A DNA stretch of 64,000 bases from JBFIHF01 sp964411125 (GCA_964411125.1 CAYPJU010000017.1:1-64000), one strand, 5' to 3'; positions 30,624 through 40,092 are shown, counted from the first letter of the stretch. The notes: generated by a model not told the origin, from the sequence alone. A program made the numbers and translations.

Positions 30624-31940
30624 ATGAAACTGAAAATTCGCCGCTGGCTCGTCTGCCTCATCTGCCTCTGGGGTTGTGGATCCGATGTCGTCAAGAAGAG
30701 CGGCAAGGCCGACGCTCCGCAGTTCGACGACGCCGGAGCAATCGAGGACGGTTTCGCCCACGGAAAGGACGACGATCCCGGAGACGCGGGAATGCCGGAA
30801 TCGGGGAGCGATGCGGACACGGCAGCGCCTACGCCCGACGCTGTTCGCACCGGCAGTTGCGGTGACGGCGTCCTCGATCCCGGTGAGTTGTGCGATGGCG
30901 ACTGCCCCGCAGACTGCGGCAGCGACGACGATCCGTGTAGGAACGGCGTACTCGTCGGGAGTGCCAGCGGATGCGATGCGCGCTGCGTCTACCAGCCGGC
31001 GTCGACGTGCGCCGACGGCGACGGATGCTGCCCGTCCGGCTGCGAGGGCTTGGACGAAGACTGTGGCTGCCAGCCGAATGGGACCTGTGGAGGCAATGGC
31101 TTCGAGTGCGGAACGTTCGACAACGGTTGCGGACAGGTCGACTGCGGGGAGTGCGCGCAAGGCTCGGCCTGCATGGACCATCGGTGCGTGCCGGACGCCC
31201 CGTCGACCCCGTTCGGAGGAAAGTGCCCCAGCGCGGGGTGCCCCGAGTGTTTCGAGGCGGAAGCGGGAAACTCCGGGGGCTTCTGCTCGGACCGCTGCGG
31301 TCCGGGGGCTGGATGCGGTGCTGGCGCTCATTGCCTGGACATGGGTTGGTGTGTGGCCGATTGCTCGGCGCACTCCGACTGCCGACCCGAACATCGGTGC
31401 GTCGACGTCGACTCCGACGGGACGAAGGAGTGCTGGGAAACGGGGTCCGGTATGGGCCGGGTGGGGGATTCGTGTTCGTTTCACAGCGATTGCGGAGGAG
31501 GTCTCGATGGGTACTGCATGGTCCACGACCGCGGTGGGTTCTGCACCGAGACTTGTGCGTTCGACGCCGACTGTCCGAGCGGATTCAACTGCGCAGGCCA
31601 GCAATGCATGCCTGCCTGCGACTTCAACTTCGACTGTGACCCGGGACTCGAATGCGTGGACTGGGACTTCTTCGGCGGCAAAGAATGTTTACCCGAAGGT
31701 CTGGTGGGCATCGGCGACTACTGTTTCGACCTCGAACAGTGCCCCTCCCCCATGTCATGCGTCGACAACCACTGCACTGAACTGTGCCAGCCGGGGACGT
31801 GCCCGGTCGGGGCTGCCTGTGAGCCGACTACCAACTGGTGCCGCCTGGAGTGTGCTACGGACGGAGACTGCACCGCCTCTCAGGATTATCACTGCGCCAG
31901 TGTCGGCAGCGGAGGAGAGAGGCTCTGCGTACCGCGCTGA
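30624..31940 (+). CDS. Cys-rich lipoprotein
   Basis: 438-residue exported lipoprotein with lipobox WGC18 and a strong ribosome site (GGAGGAG, three bases before ATG). After a Lys/Asp spacer containing GKAD (27-30), it is built from many short cysteine-rich segments (CGDGVLDPGELCDGDCPADCG; then about ten CxxxxDCxxG units), which indicate extensive disulphide bonding. It resembles EGF-like or Dickkopf-like repeat proteins common in Myxococcota. No catalytic motif. Divergent from the BlaI repressor gene, sharing the palindrome region, so possibly co-regulated with metal efflux. Confidence 0.8.
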   Translation: MKLKIRRWLVCLICLWGCGSDVVKKSGKADAPQFDDAGAIEDGFAHGKDDDPGDAGMPESGSDADTAAPTPDAVRTGSCGDGVLDPGELCDGDCPADCGSDDDPCRNGVLVGSASGCDARCVYQPASTCADGDGCCPSGCEGLDEDCGCQPNGTCGGNGFECGTFDNGCGQVDCGECAQGSACMDHRCVPDAPSTPFGGKCPSAGCPECFEAEAGNSGGFCSDRCGPGAGCGAGAHCLDMGWCVADCSAHSDCRPEHRCVDVDSDGTKECWETGSGMGRVGDSCSFHSDCGGGLDGYCMVHDRGGFCTETCAFDADCPSGFNCAGQQCMPACDFNFDCDPGLECVDWDFFGGKECLPEGLVGIGDYCFDLEQCPSPMSCVDNHCTELCQPGTCPVGAACEPTTNWCRLECATDGDCTASQDYHCASVGSGGERLCVPR

Positions 31941-32008
31941 GGTCGACCGACGCGGCCGGCGCCGGGGACCTCGGAGTGAGGGGAGCTTCGACTTCTTCGC
32001 GTGAGCCG

Positions 32009-32482
32009 TCAGAACCAGCTCGGTTCGGTATTTCGGGTGGTGCAGAAGACCTCGTCGCGCCCTTCGATCGACGCGCACCACTCCCGCTCGCCGGGTTCCA
32101 TCGGGATGCTGACGCATTCGCACATCCCTTTGACCTGTCGGCAGTCCATCTTCAGGACCTTCCAGGCGTTCGGATCGTCGAGGAAGAGCGCGGTGTCGAC
32201 CTTGAAGGGGAAGCACGGGTCGCGGTGGGAGGCGACCTGATAGGCGACGTACCCGATCACGAAAATGCCGATCACGAGGGTGACCATCGCGCGGGCCAGC
32301 CACCGCTCGGGCGGAGGGCCGGCGCTCTCGATCTCTGCCTTCACCGCAGCGAGCCGTTCGGCCTGGCGGTCGAGCTCCGACGGGTCCGTGGGCGAATCCT
32401 CGGGGCTCGACCCCTCGGCTGCTTGCGGCTCGGAGCTCTCCGAAGGTTCGGACTGCTCGTTTTCTGATTCGTCGTCCGTCAT
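32009..32482 (-). CDS. Hypothetical membrane protein with acidic N-terminus
   Basis: Not recognised. 157 residues: an acidic, Ser/Pro/Glu-rich N-terminus, a single transmembrane helix (about 67-85, VTLVIGIFVIGYVAYQV), and a C-terminal domain with six cysteines (CFPF, DCRQ, CECVSIPM, WCAS, FCTT), probably outside the cytoplasm with disulphides. Tail-to-tail with the Cys-rich lipoprotein, 68 bases away. Confidence 0.6.
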   Translation of the reverse strand: MTDDESENEQSEPSESSEPQAAEGSSPEDSPTDPSELDRQAERLAAVKAEIESAGPPPERWLARAMVTLVIGIFVIGYVAYQVASHRDPCFPFKVDTALFLDDPNAWKVLKMDCRQVKGMCECVSIPMEPGEREWCASIEGRDEVFCTTRNTEPSWF

Positions 32483-32556
32483 CGAGAGTCATTGTACCGC
32501 GCAGGGAGCCGAGCGCCATTCCCTGGTTACCCCGCGTCTCTGCGAGGCGGAGGCGG

Positions 32557-33477
32557 TCAGTCTTCGGGCAACTCGTAGCCCGTCCCCTGGCGCAGGAGGC
32601 CGACCGCACGGACGACCGAGGGGTGCGGATCGACGCTCTTGAAGACGGCGTAGACGGTGGAGACGGCGTCATCGAGCCGCGCCAGGATGACGAGCTTGCC
32701 TTCGTCGCACGCTGCCCGAGCAGTGTCGGCGGGGAGAACGCTCACACAGCCAGTCTGCACAGTGGTCGACATCATGATCTCGACGTTGTCGGTCTCTCCC
32801 ACGATGTCGGGGAAGATGCCGTGGGTGGAGAGGTACTGGTCCACCTCGAATCGGTACTTGGAGCGCGGGGTGTAGTGCATGAACCGGACGTGATTGAGCC
32901 CGCCGGGGATGTCCCCGTCGAGCTCGTCGGCACATTCGGGGGTGGTGACGAAGACGAGCGTCGGCTCGTGGACGGGCTCGATCTTGAGATCGTGGGCTTC
33001 TCGTTCGGTCGGCAGGTTCTCCGAGAGGAGGATGTCGAGCTCTCCGTTGAGCAGGTCCTTGACGAGGTAGGAGTAGTCGCCCTGCCGCACGCGAACGAGC
33101 ACGTCGTCGTCGGAGTAGAGGGGAACGAAGTAGCGGCCGGCGAACACCGAGGTCACCGTGGAGGTGACGCCGACCTCGAGCCGGATTCGCTGGTCGGGGT
33201 CCTGAAGCCCGAACGAGTTCAGCATCCTGTCGATCGACTGGGTGATCGCCGAGGTCTGCTCGAAGACCTGACGTCCCGCATCGTTGAGCCGCAGGCCCCC
33301 CGACTCCCGATCGAAGAGTTTCGCTCCGAGGAACTCCTCGACCTGGCGTACCTGGTGGCTGATCGTCGGCTCAGTCACGTGCAGTCGTTCGGCAGCGGCT
33401 TTGATGGATCCCTCTTCGGCGACCACATGGAAGTAGCGCAGGTGGTTGAGGTTCGGGAACATCGCTTGATAACTCAT
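32557..33477 (-). CDS. LysR-family transcriptional regulator, NhaR-like
   Basis: 306-residue regulator. The winged helix (about 9-65) reads LNHLRYFHVVAEEGSIKAAAERLHVTEPTISHQVRQVEE, close to the NhaR branch, which activates sodium/proton antiporter genes; the effector domain follows. The ATG at 33477 (MSYQAMFPN) is preferred over a second ATG five codons later. It is the neighbour of coaA on the same strand, 41 bases after it. The target regulon is not evident from the window; no antiporter gene is adjacent. Confidence 0.85.
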   Translation of the reverse strand: MSYQAMFPNLNHLRYFHVVAEEGSIKAAAERLHVTEPTISHQVRQVEEFLGAKLFDRESGGLRLNDAGRQVFEQTSAITQSIDRMLNSFGLQDPDQRIRLEVGVTSTVTSVFAGRYFVPLYSDDDVLVRVRQGDYSYLVKDLLNGELDILLSENLPTEREAHDLKIEPVHEPTLVFVTTPECADELDGDIPGGLNHVRFMHYTPRSKYRFEVDQYLSTHGIFPDIVGETDNVEIMMSTTVQTGCVSVLPADTARAACDEGKLVILARLDDAVSTVYAVFKSVDPHPSVVRAVGLLRQGTGYELPED

Positions 33478-33518
33478 CGGACTCGACTCGGTGGCAGTGT
33501 CGCGGGGCGCTCGGGGCT

Positions 33519-34487
33519 TCAGATCTTCCGCAGGAAGACGCGTTGCACGGTGTGATTCGGGCCCTTCTGCAAAACGAGGTTGGCGCGTTCCCGGGTCGGC
33601 AAGATGTTCTCGATGAGGTTCGGCTCGTTGATGGATGTCCAGACCGTCTCCGCGAACGTTCGAGCCTCGTCGTCCGTCATGTCCGCGTACCGGTGGAAGT
33701 ACGAGGCGCGGTCCTGGAAGGCGGTGTCGCGCAGCGTCATGAGCCGGTCGACGTACCACTTTCGCAACTGCGGGATCTCGGCGTCGACGTAGACGGAGAA
33801 GTCGAAGAAGTCGCTGACGAAGATGTTGGGTGCTTCCCCTGCCGAGGTCCCACTGTTGAGAACGTTGAGCCCTTCGATGATGACGATGTCGGGGCGGTCG
33901 ACGGTGATCGTCTTGCCGGGGACGATGTCGTAGTGCAGATGGGAGTATACGGGGCTCGGGACGTTCCGCATACCTGCTTTCACGTCGCTGACGAACTGCA
34001 GGAGCGCCGCAAGGTCGTAGGATTCGGGAAACCCTTTGCGGTCCATCAACCCGCGTCGCTCGAGCTCTTCGTTGGGGTAGAGGAAGCCGTCCGTGGTGAC
34101 CAGGTCGACCTTGGGGTGCCGCGGCCAGCGACGGAGCAGCTCCTGCAGAACCCTGGCGGTCGTGCTCTTTCCGACGGCGACCGACCCGGCGAGTCCGATG
34201 ACGTAGGGGACCTTCTCGGCGGGGTGTCCGAGGAACTCGGCGGTGGCGTCGTACAGCGTCTGTGTCGCTTCGACGTAAAGGCTCAGGAGCCGAGAGAGCG
34301 GCAGGAAGACCCGCTCCACTTCGTCGAGGGAGAGCGGAGCGTTGATCCCACGGAGACGCTCGAGGTCGGCTTCGTCGAGTGTCAGTGGCGTGTCGGCGCG
34401 CAGTCGCGCCCACTCCGTCGGAGAGAACTCGACGTAAGGGGACGTCGACAAATCGGGGTCCTGATGATCGGGGAGGGCGGCTGTCAT
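33519..34487 (-). CDS. coaA: Type I pantothenate kinase
   Basis: First step of coenzyme A synthesis: phosphorylates pantothenate with ATP. 322 residues, normal for CoaA. The P-loop GSVAVGKS (101-108), the DLVTTDGFLYPN segment, and the conserved EGLNVLN stretch place it firmly in the type I (bacterial) family; feedback inhibition by CoA is expected. The gene follows the RmlD-like reductase by 13 bases on the same strand, which could make a small operon, though the two reactions are unrelated. Confidence 0.95.
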   Translation of the reverse strand: MTAALPDHQDPDLSTSPYVEFSPTEWARLRADTPLTLDEADLERLRGINAPLSLDEVERVFLPLSRLLSLYVEATQTLYDATAEFLGHPAEKVPYVIGLAGSVAVGKSTTARVLQELLRRWPRHPKVDLVTTDGFLYPNEELERRGLMDRKGFPESYDLAALLQFVSDVKAGMRNVPSPVYSHLHYDIVPGKTITVDRPDIVIIEGLNVLNSGTSAGEAPNIFVSDFFDFSVYVDAEIPQLRKWYVDRLMTLRDTAFQDRASYFHRYADMTDDEARTFAETVWTSINEPNLIENILPTRERANLVLQKGPNHTVQRVFLRKI

Positions 34488-34500
34488 GACTTCGTATCGT

Positions 34501-35370
34501 TCAAGCTAGCTCCCAGATAATCTGTTCGCCGTACTCGGACAAGTACGCTTCGAGGGCAGCATCCCACGGCTGGAAGTGATCGAGGCCTAGCGTACGCAAC
34601 GCCAGGTTGTCCAGCACGCAATAGCGCGGGCGAGGGGCAGGCGCACCCCAGCGCTCCTGCGAAACTCCCTGCACCTCGACGTCGAGCGTCATCTTGTCGA
34701 CGAAGGTCCGCACGAATTCGTACCAGGTGCAAGAGTCGTGGCACGAGGCATGGAAGACCCCGCCGACCGGTTGCGCGCCGAGCGCGATCGCGGTGCGCGC
34801 CACCTCCAGGGCGGGCGTGGGCGCGACGACCTCGTCGTCGATCACCGCGATGGTCCGCTTCTTCGAGAGCGCCACGTTGACGAGCCGGCGCAGCGGATTG
34901 CGGCCGTACCGCGAGTACATCGGGCCGGGGCGCAGCACGACCGCGCCCGGAAGGTTCCTCGCGACCTGTTGTTCTCCCCACAGTTTGCTGCGCCCGTACA
35001 CGTTCACCGGCGCGGGCTGGCGAGCCTCGTCGATCGGGGCGGAGTGCCCCGGCCCGAAGACGTAGTCGCTGGAGACGTGGACGAGGCGGGCTCCGGCCTC
35101 ACGCGCATGGGCCGCGACGATCGCAGCGCCGAGCCCGTTCACTTTCATCGCGTGCTCGCGCAGGCTCTCGGCCTGGTCGATCAAGGTGTACGCCGCCGCA
35201 TTGTAGACGATGTCTGGCTTCGTGCGCGCGAAGAGCTGGGCGACCGCCCCGGGGGAAGTCACGTCACAGTCCTCACGGTCGGCCGCGACGACGTCCGCCC
35301 CTCCGCGTCTCAATTCCTCCACGAGCTCCGTGCCCAACTGTCCGGCCGCCCCTAGTACCAGGTTCCTCAT
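34501..35370 (-). CDS. rfbD: dTDP-4-dehydrorhamnose reductase-like SDR
   Basis: 289-residue extended SDR that would reduce dTDP-4-dehydrorhamnose to dTDP-L-rhamnose. GAAGQLGTEL (7-16) is the RmlD-type dinucleotide motif, and VSSDYVFGP plus the YGRSKLWGE catalytic segment are conserved. GGGAGAGGGA precedes the ATG at 35370. The other rml genes are absent from the window, so related reductases acting on other nucleotide sugars remain possible. It is divergent from the ATP-grasp protein. Confidence 0.82.
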   Translation of the reverse strand: MRNLVLGAAGQLGTELVEELRRGGADVVAADREDCDVTSPGAVAQLFARTKPDIVYNAAAYTLIDQAESLREHAMKVNGLGAAIVAAHAREAGARLVHVSSDYVFGPGHSAPIDEARQPAPVNVYGRSKLWGEQQVARNLPGAVVLRPGPMYSRYGRNPLRRLVNVALSKKRTIAVIDDEVVAPTPALEVARTAIALGAQPVGGVFHASCHDSCTWYEFVRTFVDKMTLDVEVQGVSQERWGAPAPRPRYCVLDNLALRTLGLDHFQPWDAALEAYLSEYGEQIIWELA

Positions 35371-35475
35371 TCCCTCTCCCTCGCTCGAACGATCGACTTC
35401 AGCGTACACGATCCGGACGCAACCTACCTCCCGGTTACGCTGGCCGCGCCGAAACGACACCGCTATAAGTTGCCC

Positions 35476-37461
35476 ATGAAGATCGCGTTCACTCACAATC
35501 TCAAAGTCTCTGACGCCGAAGAACAGGCGGAGTTCGATTCCCCCGAGACCGTCGAAGCCCTCGCCGAGGCCCTGGGCTCGCTCGGTCACGACGTCCACCG
35601 CGTCGACGTCTCCGGGGTCGCCTCTCGCCTGGTCGCGCGGCTCGAGGCGCTTCAGCCCGACCTCGTCTTCAACACCGCGGAGGGCTCGCACGGGCGATAT
35701 CGCGAGGCGTTCTACCCCGCCTTGTTCGAGCAGTTGCGGCTCCCTTTCACCGGAAGCGGGGCATACGTCTGCGCCGTCACGCTCGACAAACAGGCCTCGA
35801 AGCTGCTCGTCGCGCAGCACGGCGTTCCGACGCCGCGCTGGTACTTCTACGACGGTTCGAGCGAATGGAGCCCCCCCGATTTCCGCTTCCCCGTGATCGT
35901 GAAGCCGAACTTCGAGGGGAGCAGCAAGGGGATCAGCGAGTCGAGCATCGTGGAGAGCGCGGGGGAGCTTCGCCGGCTCGTCGACGAAGCCCTGCCGCGC
36001 TACCCGGCCGGCCTCCTCTGTGAGGAGTTCATCGAAGGGAGCGACGTCACCGTCCCCTACCTGCAGACGCGCGGAGTCCTCACGCCCGCCTCCTACAGCT
36101 TCGCCGAGGAGGCGGTCGCCGGCCGCCGCTGGGTGATCTACGACTACGCCCTGAAGAACCATTCCTCCGACGCCGTCTCCGTGGAGGTCCCCGCGGCGGT
36201 GCCCGACGAAGTGCGGGAGAAAGTCCGCGAATATGCCAGGCGGGTCGTCGTCGCGCTCGGTCTCGACGACGTGGCACGCGTCGATTTTCGGGTCACCGCC
36301 GACGGTGAGATCTACTTCATCGAGGTCAATGCGTTGCCGAGCCTCGAGCCGGGGGCGTCCCTCTACGAATCGGCTCGAGACGTTGGGCTGACCACGGTCA
36401 CCGAAGTTCTCGACGAGATTCTCCGCAGCGCCATCCAACGTCAGGACATCGCCCCACGCGAGCGGGCATCCAAGATCCGTGTCGGGCTCGCCTACAACCT
36501 CAAACGGATCGACCCCCGACGAGACGACGCCGAAGCGGAGTACGACTCGCCGACGACCGTCGCCGCCATACGCGCCGCGCTCGAGTCGATGGGGCACGAC
36601 GTCGTCGACCTCGAGGCGACGCCCGAACTGCTGACGGTTCTCCCCGCGGCAGACGTCGACGTCGTCTTCAACATCGCCGAGGGGCTTCACGGGCGAAACC
36701 GTGAGGCGCAGGTGCCGGCCATCCTGGAGCTGCTCGACATTCCGTATACGGGCTCCGATCCAGCGACGCTCGCGATCACGCTCGACAAAGGCCTGGCGAA
36801 GCGGTTGGTGCGCGAGGCGGGGCATGCGACCCCACGCGCTCGACTCCTCGCCGACGCGGCTGGGATCGACGACCTGGGGTTCGACTACCCGGTCATCGCG
36901 AAGCCGAATGCCGAAGGGAGCTCGAAGGGGGTCACGTCGACCAGCGTCTGCCGGACCCCCGCGGAGCTCGCGAAGGCGGTCGAGCAGATGACGGCCAGTT
37001 ACCGCCAGGCGATCCTCGTCGAGGAGTACCTGCCTGGCCGGGAGTTCACCGTCGCGGTGCTCGGCGAACTCGAGCCGCGCGCCCTGCCGCCGATGGAGAT
37101 CGTCTTCGCTGAGGAGGCGGGCGAGCTTCCCGTCTACACCTTCGGTCACAAGATCGAGACCGAGGGGGGCGTCTCGTACGAGGTGCCGGCCAACATCGAC
37201 AGTGACCTCGGTCAGCGAATCGCGGAGCTCGCAGTGGGCGTGTTCCAGACCCTCGGGTGCCGCGACGTCGCGAGGATCGACGTCAGGCTCGATGCACGGG
37301 GGGAGCCGAGCTTCATCGAGTGCAACCCGCTGCCTGGTCTGACCCCCGGTTGGTCCGACCTGTGCCAGATCGCGACGGCTTCCGGCCTCACCTACGAGAG
37401 TCTCATCGGCGAGATTCTGGCGCCAGCGCTCCGTAGACTGCAGGCCGCGAGGGCGAAGTGA
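35476..37461 (+). CDS. Double D-Ala-D-Ala-ligase-type ATP-grasp protein
   Basis: 661 residues made of two complete ligase-like halves (1-325 and 332-661). Each repeats the same landmarks: an N-terminal segment (HNLK...EFDSPETV; YNLK...EYDSPTTV), FNTAEG or FNIAEG, a TLDK motif, KPN-x-EGSSKG, and a metal site IEVNALP or IECNPLP. Such enzymes use ATP to join amino acids through an acyl-phosphate. The first half lacks the consensus Glu in the GRE motif (EGSDVTV versus PGREFTV), so the halves may differ in specificity or one may be inactive. The ATG at 35476 is favoured over a TTG six bases earlier. It overlaps the DmpA-like peptidase gene (GTGA). Confidence 0.88.
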   Translation: MKIAFTHNLKVSDAEEQAEFDSPETVEALAEALGSLGHDVHRVDVSGVASRLVARLEALQPDLVFNTAEGSHGRYREAFYPALFEQLRLPFTGSGAYVCAVTLDKQASKLLVAQHGVPTPRWYFYDGSSEWSPPDFRFPVIVKPNFEGSSKGISESSIVESAGELRRLVDEALPRYPAGLLCEEFIEGSDVTVPYLQTRGVLTPASYSFAEEAVAGRRWVIYDYALKNHSSDAVSVEVPAAVPDEVREKVREYARRVVVALGLDDVARVDFRVTADGEIYFIEVNALPSLEPGASLYESARDVGLTTVTEVLDEILRSAIQRQDIAPRERASKIRVGLAYNLKRIDPRRDDAEAEYDSPTTVAAIRAALESMGHDVVDLEATPELLTVLPAADVDVVFNIAEGLHGRNREAQVPAILELLDIPYTGSDPATLAITLDKGLAKRLVREAGHATPRARLLADAAGIDDLGFDYPVIAKPNAEGSSKGVTSTSVCRTPAELAKAVEQMTASYRQAILVEEYLPGREFTVAVLGELEPRALPPMEIVFAEEAGELPVYTFGHKIETEGGVSYEVPANIDSDLGQRIAELAVGVFQTLGCRDVARIDVRLDARGEPSFIECNPLPGLTPGWSDLCQIATASGLTYESLIGEILAPALRRLQAARAK

Positions 37462-38561
37462 CCGACGAACGATGTAGATTCCGCGACACCGGTCTTTCGC
37501 TCGGCCACTACGCAGTCGGACCCTTCAATGCGATCACGGACGTGGAAGGGGTCCACGTCGGACACAGCACGATCGTGCGGGGAGAGGGCCCGCTCGTGCG
37601 CGGTGAGGGCCCCGTCCGCACGGGGGTCACGGCCATCCTTCCCAACGCGGGGAGCATCTTCAGCGAGCGACTGGTCGGGGGCGGTTTCGTCTTGAACGGA
37701 GCGGGCGAACTCTCCGGGCTGACCCAGGTCATCGAGTGGGGACTGGTGGAAACGCCGATCCTGCTGACCAACACGCTGGGGCTCGGGACGTGCACGCAGG
37801 CGATGGTCGACTGGATGGTCGAGCGGCACATCGGGATCGGTAACGAACACGACGTCGTAATCCCCCTGGTGGGCGAGTGCGACGATTCCTGGCTCAACGA
37901 CACCGCGGGTCAGCACGTCACCCGCGAGCACGTCTTCGAGGCGATCGGCACGGCCGCGGGCGGCGTCGTCGACGAAGGGAACGTGGGAGGCGGCACCGGG
38001 ATGATGACGTGCGACCTTTCAGGAGGGATAGGAACCTCCTCGCGCGTCGTCAGCATCGACGACGACCACGTCTACACCGTCGGTGTGCTGGTGATGTCCA
38101 ACTTCGGCTATCTCGAAGACCTACGCGTCGACGGCGAGCCGGTGGGGCGTCGGCTCGCCAACGCATGGGGAGTGATCCAGCGACGGGTATCGTACGGCAG
38201 CATCATCGCCGTGCTCGCGACCGATGCGCCGCTGAGCCCGCTTCAGCTTTCGCGGTTGTCGAAGCGCGCCGCGCTCGGGATCGGCCGTGCCGGGTCGATC
38301 GCCGCCCATGGCAGCGGAGAGATCGTCCTCGCCTTCAGCACGGGCAACAGCATCCCGCGCGGGACGACCAGGAAGGTGTATTCGATGGATTTCCTGTCGG
38401 ATACTTTCATCAACCCGCTGTACGAAGCGACGATCGACGCGACGCAGGAGGCGATCTTGAACGCGATGTTGATGGCGACGCCGACGACGGGGCGCGACGG
38501 CCATCACGCGCGAGCGCTGACCGCCGAGCTCCTCGACGAGCACTTCACCCGCCGCAGGTGA
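37458..38561 (+). CDS. P1 family (S58) peptidase, DmpA/BapA-like
   Basis: N-terminal-nucleophile aminopeptidase of 367 residues. The family includes DmpA (L- and D-aminopeptidase) and BapA (beta-peptidyl aminopeptidase), which release N-terminal D- or beta-residues. The self-cleavage site GSIIAVLATDAPL is present, predicting a cut between Gly247 and nucleophile Ser248. The GTG start lies inside the ATP-grasp stop, so the two are made from one message in linked fashion. The 3' end overlaps the convergent caspase-like gene by 17 bases. A ligase plus peptidase for D- or beta-peptides is an attractive reading. Confidence 0.9.
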   Translation: MTDERCRFRDTGLSLGHYAVGPFNAITDVEGVHVGHSTIVRGEGPLVRGEGPVRTGVTAILPNAGSIFSERLVGGGFVLNGAGELSGLTQVIEWGLVETPILLTNTLGLGTCTQAMVDWMVERHIGIGNEHDVVIPLVGECDDSWLNDTAGQHVTREHVFEAIGTAAGGVVDEGNVGGGTGMMTCDLSGGIGTSSRVVSIDDDHVYTVGVLVMSNFGYLEDLRVDGEPVGRRLANAWGVIQRRVSYGSIIAVLATDAPLSPLQLSRLSKRAALGIGRAGSIAAHGSGEIVLAFSTGNSIPRGTTRKVYSMDFLSDTFINPLYEATIDATQEAILNAMLMATPTTGRDGHHARALTAELLDEHFTRRR

Positions 38562-40092
38562 GGTTGGTCGGGACGCACTGGCGCGGGATGTAGAACAATT
38601 CGGGGTCGTCGACGATCGGCTCGCACGCGAAGCCGTCGCCGCACGCCCTCGAGTCGGTGCAGGCGATGCCGCAAGCCGCACCGCCGTCCAAGTTCAGGCA
38701 GTAGTTCGCGCCCGCGCCGCAGTCCTCGTTCGTATCGCAACTGCTGCACGCCAGCCCTTCGCCGCCGTGCGGGTTGAGCTTCGGATCTTGGTCGATGCCG
38801 TGCACCCCGTAGTAAACGTCGGGGTGGTTCGCGTTCACGCCCTGGAGCAGCGTGTTCCAAGAGACGGGGAAGTGCGTGGTGCCCTCGACGTCGGTGAACG
38901 TGAGCCAGTGGACGAAGCGTTCGATGATCTCGTACCCGGCCGAGAACGGCGTCGTGTTGACCGTGGTCACCGCGGTGGTGTTGTCCCAAGTCCGCATCGG
39001 GTTGAGCATCAGTTTGTCGACGTACGTGCGGTAGCTGTTGCAGCCGTCGAAGACGTAGATCTGGTACTTCGGCGAGAGCGCCAGGTCGGCGAACTCGTCG
39101 TCGTCGATCTCGTAGCGGGGGTGGTAATCGAGGATCATGCCGGCGTTCGCCCCGGCGTGCCCGCTGTAGATGATGACGTCGTGGTTCGCCATCGCCTCGA
39201 CGGTGCGGTCGCGCAGGATCTGCTGCTCCACTCCGGCGTCGTCGTCCATCTGGGCGTGGACGATGTAGACACGCGCTTCGACCTCTTTTCCTTCCACGAC
39301 CAGCGGCATCGTGAACGGAGGGGAGTCGTGGCGAAGCTCCTCGAAGGTGGAGACCGCCGAGTTCTTCCAACCGGTCTCGAACAGGTAGTCGACGGTCCAC
39401 TTCGCCGTCTCGATGTCGTACCGCTCCTCGTTGTAGTCGCCCCCGAAGATGATCGAGATGTCGTAGATTCCGTCGGCGAAGAGCTCGTCGTATTTGGGGA
39501 AAGAGTCGCTGGAGGGCGAGGGGACAATTCGCACTGGCACGGTCTGTCCCTCGAACTCGACCTCGAACATCTCGTCGGCGACTTCACCGTCGACCAGCGA
39601 GATCAGCTCGAGGGATCCGACGAGCTCCATCGCGAAGTCGAAGTTCCCCACGCCGTCCTGGGCGAGGACGCTGTACGTCTCCCCGCCGGAATACGCGCTC
39701 TTCACGTAGATGAAGTACTTGAGGAGCTCGTCCTCCTCGATGTCGGGGTACTGCTCGCGAAGCTCGTCGTTGGAGACCTTCAGCAGTTCGTCGATCCGCT
39801 TGCGCGCGGCCCGCGTGACGTCGGCGGTCTTCTGCTCGGCGATCTCCTGGAGCGTCGCGGCCGCATCCTCTTCGCTCAGCTCCTCGAAGCCCTCTGGCAG
39901 CGGGAACGTCGCCGTTCCCTGCAGGATGAACTCGCTCGCGTTGGTGGCGATGTAGTTGTCACTCTTCCCGAAGCCGTCGGGGAGGGAGACACGCTGTCCC
40001 GCGCCGATGCCGTTCGAGGCCGAGTCTTCGCCTTCGGGCGTTCCGCACCCGAAGAGCCCCACCACCAATGCGCCTGCGATCCACTTGTTCAT
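38545..40092 (-). CDS. Lipoprotein with caspase-like (clan CD) His/Cys pair
   Basis: 515-residue lipoprotein (lipobox FGC16) with GKSD at 42-45. A helical Glu/Lys-rich region (about 65-120) precedes a domain where a hydrophobic strand leads to YSGHAG (His312) and a second strand to FDGCNS (Cys351), 39 residues later. This strand-His, strand-Cys arrangement is typical of clan CD cysteine peptidases (caspases, metacaspases, gingipains). The C-terminal 60 residues have about ten cysteines. The family assignment rests on motif geometry only. A near-perfect sigma-54 promoter lies 58-73 bases upstream. Confidence 0.7.
   Translation of the reverse strand: MNKWIAGALVVGLFGCGTPEGEDSASNGIGAGQRVSLPDGFGKSDNYIATNASEFILQGTATFPLPEGFEELSEEDAAATLQEIAEQKTADVTRAARKRIDELLKVSNDELREQYPDIEEDELLKYFIYVKSAYSGGETYSVLAQDGVGNFDFAMELVGSLELISLVDGEVADEMFEVEFEGQTVPVRIVPSPSSDSFPKYDELFADGIYDISIIFGGDYNEERYDIETAKWTVDYLFETGWKNSAVSTFEELRHDSPPFTMPLVVEGKEVEARVYIVHAQMDDDAGVEQQILRDRTVEAMANHDVIIYSGHAGANAGMILDYHPRYEIDDDEFADLALSPKYQIYVFDGCNSYRTYVDKLMLNPMRTWDNTTAVTTVNTTPFSAGYEIIERFVHWLTFTDVEGTTHFPVSWNTLLQGVNANHPDVYYGVHGIDQDPKLNPHGGEGLACSSCDTNEDCGAGANYCLNLDGGAACGIACTDSRACGDGFACEPIVDDPELFYIPRQCVPTNLTCGG

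Noticed and set aside
34501..37149. An 882-codon minus-strand frame spanning the ATP-grasp gene
   Set aside because: Only its last 289 codons are the RmlD-like gene; the rest is antisense to a gene with clear motifs.
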